A stretch of 34,451 nucleotides of DNA from Clostridium sp. CAG:1013 (GCA_000432995.1 HF972663.1:1-34451), one strand, 5' to 3'; shown: positions 15,602 to 24,054, counted from the first letter of the stretch. The notes: generated by a model from the sequence alone, not told the origin. A program made the numbers and translations.

Positions 15602-16435
15602 ATGAAATCACTGCCTGTGGGGCTTCAGCTGTACTCTATCCGGGATCTACTGGAAGAAACGCCTCAGGATTTCGAAGCTGTGATGCGTCAAGTAAAAGAA
15701 TTGGGGTATGAAGGTGTAGAGTTGGCCGGTCTTTATGGACTATCCCCGGAAATGATTCGGGATACTTTGGCGAAAGTAGGACTAACTCCAGTTAGCGCCC
15801 ATGTGCCCTTGGCGGAGATGATGGAGGACATTGAGAAGGTGATCCATGATTACAGTGTAATCGGTTGTCGCTGCATTGTGATCCCCTATTTACCAGAGGA
15901 GTTCCGCCATCTAACACCAGGATACGACAAGGTTATTTCGGAAATGAAGCATATCGGGCAAGCACTCAAAGATCACGGCATGACCATGTTGTATCACAAC
16001 CATGACTTCGAGTTTGTCACACTGGATGATGGTTCCTTTGGCCTGGATGATATTTATCGGCAAGTCCCTCCGGAGCTGCTACAAGCGGAGCCTGACACCT
16101 GCTGGATCAAGGTGGCAGGGCAAGATCCGGCTGCTTATGTGCGCAAATATACCGGTCGGACACCCATTGTCCATTTAAAAGATTTTATCAAAGAAGGAAA
16201 CCCTCAGAACCTGTACAAACTTATCGGCATCGACACGGAAGAGGAGGAGAGTGAAAGCGGCTACTTCCAGTTCCGTCCCGTGGGATTTGGGCAGCAAGTC
16301 TGGGAGCCAATTTTGGATGCGTCCGTCGATTCTGGAGCAGGATGGGTCATTGTGGAACAGGACGAGCATTATGAAATACCTGCCATGGAAGCAGCTCGAC
16401 TTTCCAGAGAATATTTGAAACTATTGGGTTGGTGA
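15602..16435 (+). CDS. Sugar phosphate isomerase/epimerase-like TIM-barrel protein
   Basis: A 277-residue AP-endonuclease-2-fold protein. It opens with VGLQLYSIRDLLEETPQDFE and has GYEGVELAGLYGLS. Metal-site segments are MLYHNHDFEF (His and Glu), CWIKVAG (equivalent of the Asp strand), IVHLKDF (His) and VIVEQDEHYE (Glu). The group includes inosose dehydratase-like, tagatose/psicose epimerase-like and 3-keto-glycoside lyase/hydratase proteins. In this operon a role in converting the released 3-keto sugar or enediol back to a usable hexose is likely but inferred. AAAGGAG precedes the ATG at 15602; an in-frame start at 15569 lies before that site and was rejected. It lies between the two oxidoreductase genes. 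Confidence 0.8.
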   Translation: MKSLPVGLQLYSIRDLLEETPQDFEAVMRQVKELGYEGVELAGLYGLSPEMIRDTLAKVGLTPVSAHVPLAEMMEDIEKVIHDYSVIGCRCIVIPYLPEEFRHLTPGYDKVISEMKHIGQALKDHGMTMLYHNHDFEFVTLDDGSFGLDDIYRQVPPELLQAEPDTCWIKVAGQDPAAYVRKYTGRTPIVHLKDFIKEGNPQNLYKLIGIDTEEEESESGYFQFRPVGFGQQVWEPILDASVDSGAGWVIVEQDEHYEIPAMEAARLSREYLKLLGW

Positions 16436-16454
16436 GAAAGGAGAGAAGTATCTC

Positions 16455-17507
16455 ATGAAGGTCACTTTCGGTATTATCGGTTTTGGCTGGATGGCTAACT
16501 GGCATGTAAAAAAGATCATTCCTCCGGCCAATGCAGAAGTGGAGATAAAGGCTGTTTACGATATTGATGAGGAACGGGTCAAAGAGGGAATCCGCCAGGG
16601 ATTTACAGGATATCACTCCTTGGAAGAATTTTTGGAGGACAACAGCTTTGACAATGTGTTGGTAGCCACGCCCAATTCCACCCACAAAGATTTGGTGATC
16701 GCGGCACTAAGGGCAGGGAAAAACGTAGTCTGCGAAAAGCCGGTCACGCTGAATGCCGAAGAACTTGAGGAAATTATACGCGTCGCAAAAGAGACGGGGC
16801 GGCTTTTTACCGTTCACCAAAATCGCCGCCGCGACCGAGATTACTGCATCGTAAAGAAGGCTATTGCAGATGGTTTGGTGGGCAAACCGTTTTTCATTGA
16901 AAGTCGTGTTCAGGGAGCCAATGGGATTCCCAGCGACTGGCGCCGTCAAAAGGAGTTTGGCGGAGGCATGCTGTACGACTGGGGAGCTCACTTGGTAGAT
17001 CAGATCCTCCAGCTGGTAGACAGTCCTGTGGTAGAAGTTTACAGCCATATGCTTAACATCAATTACCAAGTGGATGACAATTTTAAAGCCCACCTAAAGT
17101 TTGAAAACGGAGTCTCCGCTCAAATTGAAGTGGATACCGCATGCTTCCAGCCTCTTCCCCGATGGCATGTTTTAGGAAATAAAGGAACCCTGAATATCCA
17201 GAACTGGGAGTGCGAAGGGAACGTGGTTCAAGGAAAGGTAGAGGAAATCGATTGGGGAGTAGATGCTTCGGAAAGCGCTGCAGGGTCTACCCGTACCATG
17301 CGCCCCCGTCCGGAGGAAACCACAAAAAATTTGCCTCTGCCAGAAGTGGAAGTAAGTTGGAGCGAATTTTATAGAAATTATCGGGACGTACTAGAAGGAA
17401 AGGCGGAGCTTTTTGTTAACCCGGAAAGTGTGCTCCGTGCTGTCCGCGTGTTGGATGCCATTCGAGAGTCCAGCGAAAAAGGCATCTGCGTTCGCTGCCG
17501 ACTGTGA
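16455..17507 (+). CDS. Second Gfo/Idh/MocA family oxidoreductase
   Basis: A 350-residue NAD(P)-dependent oxidoreductase with the Rossmann start FGIIGFGWMANWHVKK (5-20). It has the canonical CEKPVTL (Lys95) and canonical GGGMLYDWGAHLVD, with Asp175 and His179 as the usual substrate-binding and catalytic residues. It starts 19 bases after the isomerase-like gene with GGAGAG upstream. With the first oxidoreductase lacking the standard His, this one is the better fit for a classic sugar C3 dehydrogenase/reductase. It could reduce the released 3-keto hexose and regenerate NAD(P)H balance, or share the initial oxidation. Function is inferred from motifs and position. Confidence 0.82.
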   Translation: MKVTFGIIGFGWMANWHVKKIIPPANAEVEIKAVYDIDEERVKEGIRQGFTGYHSLEEFLEDNSFDNVLVATPNSTHKDLVIAALRAGKNVVCEKPVTLNAEELEEIIRVAKETGRLFTVHQNRRRDRDYCIVKKAIADGLVGKPFFIESRVQGANGIPSDWRRQKEFGGGMLYDWGAHLVDQILQLVDSPVVEVYSHMLNINYQVDDNFKAHLKFENGVSAQIEVDTACFQPLPRWHVLGNKGTLNIQNWECEGNVVQGKVEEIDWGVDASESAAGSTRTMRPRPEETTKNLPLPEVEVSWSEFYRNYRDVLEGKAELFVNPESVLRAVRVLDAIRESSEKGICVRCRL

Positions 17508-17555
17508 TCCCAACTAATGTCAGATGTCCGAGAGAAAAGGGGGAATAGATGATCG

Positions 17556-18956
17556 ATGAATATGGATAAACAAAGTTCACTGGAAGTCTTTAGCACTATG
17601 CCAGTGAAAAAAGCGGTCATCAAAAATGTTGTTCCTGCCATCATGGCAATGTTGATGGTACTGGTATACAATCTGGCTGACACGTTTTTTGTGGGACAAA
17701 CCCATGATGCCTTGCAAGTAGCAGCTGTATCCTTAGCCACACCGGCCTTTTTGATTTTTATGTCTTTGGGAACAGTATTCGGCATTGGAGGTACTTCTGT
17801 AATTTCCAGGGCCATGGGAGAAGGCCGAATGGAATATGCAAAAAAAGTGTGCTCGTTCTGTATGTGGAGCTGTGTCGTATTAGGGATCGGGCTATCGGTA
17901 CTGTTCTGGGTGTTTATGGAACCCATTCTTCAAATGATTGGCACAAGCGCAGGTACAAAGGAATTTTCCAGAATTTATTTAGGGATTGTAGCTTTAAGCG
18001 GTCCATTCGTTTTGATCTCCAATTGCTTTTCAAATGTGCTGAGGGCAGAAGGTCAGGCCACTAAGGCAATGACAGGTATGCTGTTAGGCAACTTCCTGAA
18101 TATAGTGCTGGATCCCATCATGATATTATGGCTGAACTGGGATATTCTTGGAGCCGCCGTAGCAACTGTGTTAGGAAATGTTGTTGGAGCAGGGTATTAT
18201 ATTCTTTATTTCCTGCGGGGACAATCGATCCTCAGTGTCCGTGTAAAGGACTTCACTCTGCGTGATAGTGTGTGTACAAGTGTTTTGGCCATTGGTGTAC
18301 CTGCTTCTTTAGGATCTCTTCTGATGAGCGTTTCCCAGATTGTGATGAACAGCCAAATGGCTATATATGGGGATATGGCTGTGGCAGGGATCGGTGTGGC
18401 CATGAAAGTGACCATGATTACAGGCATGCTATCCATTGGACTGGGACAAGGTGTTCAGCCTCTTTTAGGGTTTTGCGTTGGAGCAAAGACATGGAAGCGC
18501 TATCACAGTATTATGAGGTATTCCATAAAAATATCGCTGATTATGGGACTCGCCCTAACCTTGATATGCTATCTGTTTACCAATCAGATCGTGGGGGCAT
18601 TTCTTGCCGACAAAACCGCGGTTGATTACGGAGTGGAGTTTGCTCGTATCCTTTTGAGCACAGGCGCGCTGTTTGGTGTATTCTATGTGCTAATTAACGC
18701 ACTACAAGCGATGGGAGCGGCAATATCCTCACTGGTAATTAATTTAAGCCGTCAAGGTTTGATTTATATCCCAGCGCTATTTCTTCTAAACTCTTTTTTC
18801 GGAATCGATGGACTTGCATGGACACAGCCTGTGGCGGATTTACTCTCAATTTGTTTAGCTGTTTTCCTATACATGTCTACCGTAAATAAATTGGAGAAAT
18901 GTCAGATTTCTCATCAGGCTTCTAAAATTACTTTAACCGACAGCGGCAACAAATAA
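17556..18956 (+). CDS. MATE-family efflux transporter
   Basis: A 466-residue protein with about 12 membrane helices and MATE marks: PAIMAMLMVLVYNLADTFFV (first helix), GTSVISRAMGEGR, VLRAEGQATKAMTGMLLGNF and LSIGLGQGVQPLLGFCVGAK. The fold is an Na+/H+-coupled exporter of organic cations, drugs or aromatic compounds, closest to the MepA/NorM type. It starts 48 bases after the second oxidoreductase and is followed by the operon terminator, so it is co-transcribed with the C-glycoside genes. A role in expelling the freed aromatic aglycone is plausible. GGGGG at 17539-17543 lies about 12 bases from the ATG, longer than ideal. Confidence 0.88.
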   Translation: MNMDKQSSLEVFSTMPVKKAVIKNVVPAIMAMLMVLVYNLADTFFVGQTHDALQVAAVSLATPAFLIFMSLGTVFGIGGTSVISRAMGEGRMEYAKKVCSFCMWSCVVLGIGLSVLFWVFMEPILQMIGTSAGTKEFSRIYLGIVALSGPFVLISNCFSNVLRAEGQATKAMTGMLLGNFLNIVLDPIMILWLNWDILGAAVATVLGNVVGAGYYILYFLRGQSILSVRVKDFTLRDSVCTSVLAIGVPASLGSLLMSVSQIVMNSQMAIYGDMAVAGIGVAMKVTMITGMLSIGLGQGVQPLLGFCVGAKTWKRYHSIMRYSIKISLIMGLALTLICYLFTNQIVGAFLADKTAVDYGVEFARILLSTGALFGVFYVLINALQAMGAAISSLVINLSRQGLIYIPALFLLNSFFGIDGLAWTQPVADLLSICLAVFLYMSTVNKLEKCQISHQASKITLTDSGNK

Positions 18957-18996
18957 ATACTCTAATATTTTTCATTTACAACATAGTTTTAAAAAA

Positions 18997-19036
18997 CCGT
19001 GAAAATCTAAGGTTTTTAGGATTTTCACGGCTTTTT
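18997..19036 (+). terminator. Terminator of the C-glycoside operon
   Basis: CCGTGAAAATC (18997-19007) pairs perfectly with GATTTTCACGG (19020-19030), then CTTTTT. A run of A precedes the stem, so it could also work on the other strand. It ends a transcription unit that would run from about 8916. Confidence 0.9.
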
Positions 19037-19125
19037 AATGCAATGGTAGAATAAAGAAGTCCGATGAGTTCAGTTTCATTTTGTAATTTAGTTTGGGGCC
19101 ATTCCTTGAAAATGAATTGGCGTCC

Positions 19126-19154
19126 TTGCTTTTCTCAAGTCATTTTAATAAAAT
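19126..19154 (+). promoter_or_regulatory. Promoter of the GH13 gene
   Basis: TTGCTT (19126-19131) and TAAAAT (19149-19154) are 17 bases apart, about 65 bases upstream of the ATG. The stretch 19037-19125 shows nothing else. Confidence 0.55.
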
Positions 19155-19222
19155 ACGAATAATGAAATGGCTTTATCTTCAAAGTTTTGCGGCGCTTCAA
19201 GCGACGCCAGGAGGCATATTCC

Positions 19223-20875
19223 ATGGAACCCACAAAAAATTGGATCAAAGATTTAGTGATCTATCAGGTGTATCCCCGAAGTTTCCAAGATTCTAATGGG
19301 GATGGCGTAGGAGATATCCCTGGAATCATCCAGCGGCTTGACTATTTGTCTGATTTGGGGATAAATGCTCTCTGGCTCTCCCCTGTTTATTGTTCGCCTA
19401 ATGCCGACAACGGATATGATATTTCAGATTATCAGGAGATCATGGAAGAGTTCGGCACAATGGAGGACTGGGAACTGCTTTGCAGTGAGTGTCACCAGAG
19501 AAACATCAAACTAATCATGGATTTAGTGGTAAATCATTCTTCTGATGAACACCCCTGGTTTAAAGAGTCAAAATCCTCCCGTGACAATGCCAGGAGCGAC
19601 TTTTATATCTGGCGTGATCCGAAAAACGGGAAAGAGCCCAACAACTGGGCCTCCCTATTTGGGGGCAGTGCTTGGGAGTACGTTCCAGAACGAGATCAAT
19701 ATTACTTCCACCTTTTTTCAAAAAAACAGCCTGACTTAAACTGGGCCAACCCCAAACTGCGAGAAGAGATTTTTTCCATGATGGAATGGTGGGTGAAAAA
19801 AGGAGTGGACGGATTCAGGGTGGATGCCATCAGCTACTTGGATAAGCCTCAGGACTTCCCAGATTCCCCAGAACCACCCCAGCCAGATGGATATTCATTC
19901 AGCGCTTGCCTTCTCAGCGGACGGCCGGGCACTCACGCGTATATTCAGGAGATGAATCGCAGGGTCTTCTCTCCGTATAATGTACTGACCGTCGGGGAGG
20001 TTATCGCCCCTGACGCAGAAGAACTTTCCCGGTATGTGGTTTCAGACCGGCAGGAATTTGATATGGCGATCCCGTTTGTAGCTCCCGTGGTGGAGATCAA
20101 CACATGGTCTCCCAAAAAATGGAAGGAAAATATTGCCGCGGAGTATGACGCTTTAAAAGATCACGGCTGGTGGGCCAGGTTTTTCAGCAATCACGATAAA
20201 CCCCGGCAGGTTTCCCTTTACGGAAACGATCAGGAGTATTGGGAAGTCTCTGCGAAAATGCTTGCCATGCTGTTGCATTTTCTTCCCGGCACCCCCTTTG
20301 TATATCAAGGGGAAGAGATCGGCATGACCAATATGTGTTTTCCATCCATAGAACAATACAATGACCCTGACGCGAAAAACACATATAACCAGCTTCTGTT
20401 GGCAGGAACCCCTCCTCACGAAGCTCTACGTCAGGCCCAGATGATCTCCCGTGACAACGCCCGTACGCCCATGCAGTGGGATGGAACTGAAAACGCAGGT
20501 TTTACAACGGGAAAGCCCTGGTTGGGGATCAATCCCAATCACCGGAAAATCAACGTTGAGAACCAAAAAGAAGATCCTCATTCCATTTACCACTGTTACA
20601 AAACTTTGATCGATCTCCGCAAGAAAAGACCCGCCCTTTCCAGAGGGGATCTGGAGATTCTGCCTGTTCCTGCGGAAACACTGTTCGCCCTGAAACGAAG
20701 CTATCAGGATGAGACATTGCTCTCGTTCCACAATTTTTCCGCCGAACCAGTTAAAATACCAGAAGCCCTTCTGCCTCAGTCAGGAGAAGTGCTGCTTTCT
20801 TCCTATGACAGGCAGGGAGGATATCAAGGGGATAACATCCTGCGTCCCTATGAGTCGGTGATCTTTCGGATTTAA
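19223..20875 (+). CDS. GH13 alpha-glucosidase (oligo-1,6-glucosidase / maltase type)
   Basis: A 550-residue cytosolic GH13 enzyme. Conserved regions: MDLVVNHSS (region I), GFRVDAI with nucleophile Asp201 (region II), VGEVIAPD with acid/base Glu259 (region III), and FSNHDKPRQ with transition-state Asp325 (region IV); a MQWDGTENAGF motif typical of alpha-glucosidases follows. The residue after the nucleophile is Ala, where strict alpha-1,6 enzymes usually have Val. This points to alpha-1,4 or mixed specificity. AGGAGG precedes the ATG at 19223; a longer frame start at 19187 lies before it. It has its own promoter and terminator, so it is not part of the upstream operon. Trehalose-6-phosphate hydrolase is a less likely reading. 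Confidence 0.9.
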   Translation: MEPTKNWIKDLVIYQVYPRSFQDSNGDGVGDIPGIIQRLDYLSDLGINALWLSPVYCSPNADNGYDISDYQEIMEEFGTMEDWELLCSECHQRNIKLIMDLVVNHSSDEHPWFKESKSSRDNARSDFYIWRDPKNGKEPNNWASLFGGSAWEYVPERDQYYFHLFSKKQPDLNWANPKLREEIFSMMEWWVKKGVDGFRVDAISYLDKPQDFPDSPEPPQPDGYSFSACLLSGRPGTHAYIQEMNRRVFSPYNVLTVGEVIAPDAEELSRYVVSDRQEFDMAIPFVAPVVEINTWSPKKWKENIAAEYDALKDHGWWARFFSNHDKPRQVSLYGNDQEYWEVSAKMLAMLLHFLPGTPFVYQGEEIGMTNMCFPSIEQYNDPDAKNTYNQLLLAGTPPHEALRQAQMISRDNARTPMQWDGTENAGFTTGKPWLGINPNHRKINVENQKEDPHSIYHCYKTLIDLRKKRPALSRGDLEILPVPAETLFALKRSYQDETLLSFHNFSAEPVKIPEALLPQSGEVLLSSYDRQGGYQGDNILRPYESVIFRI

Positions 20876-20916
20876 CGCCACACCTCAGAATATAGGCCTC
20901 TTTTTTCACACAAAAC

Positions 20917-20963
20917 AAAGGCCGTTGTCTCACTGCGTCTATGCTGAGACAACGGCCTTTTTA
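20917..20963. terminator. Bidirectional terminator between GH13 and the ABC-2 exporter
   Basis: A perfect 16-bp inverted repeat (20917-20932 with 20945-20960) has T runs on both outward sides. It serves the plus-strand GH13 gene and the minus-strand exporter operon. Confidence 0.9.
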
Positions 20964-20979
20964 TGGACTAAAAGCAACG

Positions 20980-21780
20980 TTATATATGCAGATCTTTTTT
21001 TGAAAAAACCACGATCCCCGCCGTATACAGCATTACGGCTCCTGCCAGCAGAACAACAACGCCTACCACCGCGCTGGTTTCCCCGGCAACGATCCCTTCC
21101 GGATCAAACAGGGTAAACACTGTAAAATATTGAGCGATCTTCCCGTTATCCCCAGCATTTGCCAGCATTTGAAGCACATACATCAGCGCAGGAATTCCTG
21201 CTCCAAATCCTATGCTGTACTTGGTGTCTGAAAACACGCAGGAAGCAAGAAAACAAATGCTTCCGATCAATAGATGCAGACAAAGTAGTCCGCCATTCAA
21301 ATACAGAAGCTCAGACAACACCAGTTCTCCGGGAAAAGCGCTTTGGGCGATGATAAGTTCCAGTGCGGTATCATAAACCAGCAAGAGAAGAACACCGCTC
21401 AACAGTACGGACATCTGGGTAAACGCTATGGTGGTACGCTTTACGGGAGCGGCAACTAAAACGGTCATAGATCCTCTGTCAACATACTTCGCAATCAGGC
21501 TGTTCCCCCGTAAAATACAGAACACCATGGGGAAAACCAAAAGAATAAAACCGTATAGATACGAGATCATAAATCCGATCAAACTGGTGGCGCCTGCACG
21601 CATTCCTACGGCCGACATAATTTCTGGCATCACCTGGTAGAAACTGTCAAGGGTCTCCATCATTTCCGGTTCGTACATTGTGATGATGATGGAAACATAC
21701 AAGGTCATGATCGCGGCGAAAATTACAAGCAGTTTGACACTGCCCTTCATTTCACGCTTATACAGCGTCCAATTCATCAT
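20980..21780 (-). CDS. ABC-2 type transporter permease
   Basis: A 266-residue membrane protein with about six helices and a large first extracytoplasmic loop (about residues 34-60), as in ABC-2 exporters of the NatB/DRA type. A YVDRGSMTVLVAAPVKRTTI segment is typical of the coupling region in bacterial ABC-2 exporters. Its ATG overlaps the ATPase stop by four bases (ATGA), so translation is coupled. A second in-frame ATG follows immediately. It forms an exporter with the ATPase; the cargo (drug, peptide or ion) cannot be told from sequence. A bidirectional terminator lies directly after it. Confidence 0.88.
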   Translation of the reverse strand: MMNWTLYKREMKGSVKLLVIFAAIMTLYVSIIITMYEPEMMETLDSFYQVMPEIMSAVGMRAGATSLIGFMISYLYGFILLVFPMVFCILRGNSLIAKYVDRGSMTVLVAAPVKRTTIAFTQMSVLLSGVLLLLVYDTALELIIAQSAFPGELVLSELLYLNGGLLCLHLLIGSICFLASCVFSDTKYSIGFGAGIPALMYVLQMLANAGDNGKIAQYFTVFTLFDPEGIVAGETSAVVGVVVLLAGAVMLYTAGIVVFSKKDLHI

Positions 21781-22589
21781 TTGACCCCTCCATAATAATG
21801 CATAAAAATGTCCTCTAGGCTTTGCTTGGCTGCAACAGTGACCTTTGTCCCTTCCTGGTCTCCGCCAAAATCTTCCGCGAAGGCCTTTGCCAGTTCCTCT
21901 GATGCCAGAGTGACCTGATAAGAGCGCACGTGCCGTTTCCGAAGTGACTCCACAGAGTCTACGGTCACCAGCTTTCCAGCCCGAATGATCCCCACACGGT
22001 CACAGGTACGCTCAACCTCTTCAAAGATGTGACTGGACAACAAAATGGTCTTTCCTTTTTTCTTTTCTTCCGCCAGCAATTCGATAAAGCGATTCTGCAT
22101 CAAGGGGTCCAAACCAGTGGTGGGCTCATCTAAAATCAGAATGTCAGGGTCGTGCATAAACGCGGAAACGATCCCCAATTTCTGCTTTGTTCCCTTACTC
22201 ATTTTTTTGATTTTGCCTTTCGCGTCCAACTGGAATCGATCCATCAATTCCTTGGTCCGGTTTGCTTTTCCCAATTTTCTATACCCGGAAACAAACTTCA
22301 AATAATCTGTCCCAGTCATGTCGTCGAAAAAGCTGATCTCCCCAGGGATATAGCCAAGATTTCTCTGGATCTCGCTTCTCCCGGTCCAACAGTCAACACC
22401 TTGAATGGCGCACTTTCCGGATTTTGGCTTAATAAATCCCATCAAATGCCGAATAGTGGTGGTTTTCCCAGCGCCGTTAGGACCAAGAAATCCAAAAACC
22501 TCTCCCTCATTCACCTGAAAGGACAGGTCAAAGATCCCCTTTCCCCCACCATAATCCCGGGTCAGTTTCTCAATACTGATAACGTTCAT
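21777..22589 (-). CDS. ABC-2 exporter ATP-binding protein
   Basis: A 270-residue ATPase. Walker A is GPNGAGKTT (about 38-46), the signature is the degenerate MSKGTKQK instead of LSGGQ, Walker B is ILILDEPTTGLD and the switch segment is LLSSHIFEE. The degenerate signature is common in CcmA/NatA-type exporters, so loss of function is not implied. A C-terminal regulatory extension of about 60 residues follows. The ATG at 22589 has GAGGAGG upstream; a start five codons earlier would overlap this site. The promoter and palindrome at 22813-22842 lie about 230 bases upstream. Confidence 0.9.
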   Translation of the reverse strand: MNVISIEKLTRDYGGGKGIFDLSFQVNEGEVFGFLGPNGAGKTTTIRHLMGFIKPKSGKCAIQGVDCWTGRSEIQRNLGYIPGEISFFDDMTGTDYLKFVSGYRKLGKANRTKELMDRFQLDAKGKIKKMSKGTKQKLGIVSAFMHDPDILILDEPTTGLDPLMQNRFIELLAEEKKKGKTILLSSHIFEEVERTCDRVGIIRAGKLVTVDSVESLRKRHVRSYQVTLASEELAKAFAEDFGGDQEGTKVTVAAKQSLEDIFMHYYGGVK

Positions 22590-22812
22590 TTTATTCCTCC
22601 TCATGAAAGAGACAGCCCATCAACACAACGTGCTGCCCCCAGAACTCCTCTCGGCCCATATTTCCGCACCTAGCTGGAAAGCGATGCCATCTGGGGATGG
22701 CTGGAGCATTGCCAACGCAAAAGGCCGGGATTTCTCCCAGCCCATCCGTTTTCTTTTTTCAAACAGGGAACCCCTCAATCACAGAAACTTTGGATCTCCT
22801 TCCCTTACGCCT
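22590..22812 (-). other. Leader of the ABC-2 exporter operon
   Basis: This stretch separates the exporter ATPase from its promoter. I see a short hairpin (GCCATC with GATGGC, near 22684-22703) but no gene and no RNA class that I recognise. Confidence 0.4.
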
Positions 22813-22842
22813 ATAATAACCTTATTATCTGAGCCGTGTCAA
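22813..22842 (-). promoter_or_regulatory. Promoter with overlapping palindromic operator (ABC-2 operon)
   Basis: On the minus strand TTGACA (22842-22837) lies 18 bases upstream of TATTAT (22818-22813); TTATTA gives a spacing of 17. The -10 region lies within a perfect inverted repeat ATAATAA-CC-TTATTAT (22813-22828), a likely binding site for a dimeric repressor. No regulator gene is adjacent. Confidence 0.6.
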
Positions 22843-22935
22843 TGTTTCAATATCAGCGTGCTGGCTTTATTTTCACCAAGGAATCCCCGAAGGGCTCATC
22901 CCGATAGACTGCAACTACATTTCTCCTTTACCTAA

Positions 22936-22977
22936 AAACGCCCCCATGCTGTACGACGAAAAAGCATGGGGGCGTTT
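22936..22977 (-). terminator. Terminator of the dehydrogenase/isomerase operon
   Basis: A perfect 15-bp inverted repeat (22936-22950 with 22963-22977) with a T run on the minus-strand 3' side, just after the gene ending at 23016. It could also act on the plus strand. Confidence 0.85.
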
Positions 22978-23015
22978 CTGGAATATGGGAACTTTATTTG
23001 TGACGGGTCATGTAA

Positions 23016-24023
23016 TTACTTCTTTAGCGAAGTTTTGGGATAGACAATGATTTTGATGCATTCATCCAAATGGTTATGGCACATATCCAGCGCCCAGGGG
23101 AGCTCATCCAAAGTGACGCGGTGGGTGATCATTTTTCCCAGGGGGATAGTCCCTTCCGCCACCATGGCATATCCTCGCCGGAAATCCTCCAGCGTACCGG
23201 GTCGCTCCAAATTGTGGCGGTATTTGATGTTCTTACGGTTCAGATGGAAGGGGTTCATCCGATGGTTGTGGTATTTCAGCTGAACTTCAACGTTCAGACC
23301 AGTCATCCTGCCGTTTTCCCGGAGCAGTTCCACCGCCATGTAGAAGGCATCCAGGTCTTTAGAACGGTCAAGAGCGATGCACATCACCGCCAGGTCGATC
23401 TCCCCCACATCCCGGCGAACCGCTTCAATGATCTCGTCCGCTGACATTTGGCTGTGGTTGTACACGTGCTTCGCGCCCATTTGTAAGGCCATATCAAGGC
23501 GATTGGCGTAAAGGTCCACCGCGCAAACCTGGGCACCGTGGGCCGTAGCGGCTCCGATGGCGGTCAGTCCCAGAGGGCCTGCTCCGATGATCAAGACTCG
23601 CTCTCCAGGAGTCAGCTCCGCGCAGGCGATGGTACTGCGATAAGCTCCGTCGAACATTTCGCAGATAGAAGCGTCCTCGTCGCTCATGCCTTCTGGGATC
23701 TTGGCGTATCCGTGGTGATCCAGGTCAACCAGCACATACTCAGCGAAAGCGCCGTTGGGAGTGTACAGTCCGATCCGGTCCCCCAGCTCCAGTTCTGTGA
23801 CAGCTTCGCCCTTTTCCACTACTTTTCCGCACACTTCGTGCCCCAGAATCTGAGGATAATAGTTGTGATAACCATCAAAGATGCCTTCCAGGATATGGTT
23901 ATCCGTTGCGTTGCAAATGGAGCAAGCCAACGCCTGGATGACTACTTGCCTCGGTCCTGCCTTGGGGGTGGGAACTTCCTTTATGACCAATTCATTCGGT
24001 TTTTCAACAACTGCCGCATACAT
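23016..24023 (-). CDS. Zinc-type medium-chain alcohol/polyol dehydrogenase
   Basis: A 335-residue MDR-superfamily dehydrogenase. The catalytic-zinc residues expected are Cys37 (CNATD), His62 and Glu63 (GHE). The Rossmann motif is IIGAGPLGLTA, followed by AVDLYANRLDMALQMGAKHV for cofactor binding. The structural-zinc four-cysteine loop normally found after the GHE segment is missing: residues 75-100 contain no cysteine. Such enzymes oxidise or reduce sugars and polyols with NAD(P). It is the last gene of a three-gene operon with an isomerase-like protein and another MDR enzyme. The substrate cannot be told; sorbitol-, threonine- or inositol-type chemistry is possible. Confidence 0.85.
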   Translation of the reverse strand: MYAAVVEKPNELVIKEVPTPKAGPRQVVIQALACSICNATDNHILEGIFDGYHNYYPQILGHEVCGKVVEKGEAVTELELGDRIGLYTPNGAFAEYVLVDLDHHGYAKIPEGMSDEDASICEMFDGAYRSTIACAELTPGERVLIIGAGPLGLTAIGAATAHGAQVCAVDLYANRLDMALQMGAKHVYNHSQMSADEIIEAVRRDVGEIDLAVMCIALDRSKDLDAFYMAVELLRENGRMTGLNVEVQLKYHNHRMNPFHLNRKNIKYRHNLERPGTLEDFRRGYAMVAEGTIPLGKMITHRVTLDELPWALDMCHNHLDECIKIIVYPKTSLKK

Positions 24024-24054
24024 GGTTGAATCTCTCCTTATTTAAGTTTGTGGT

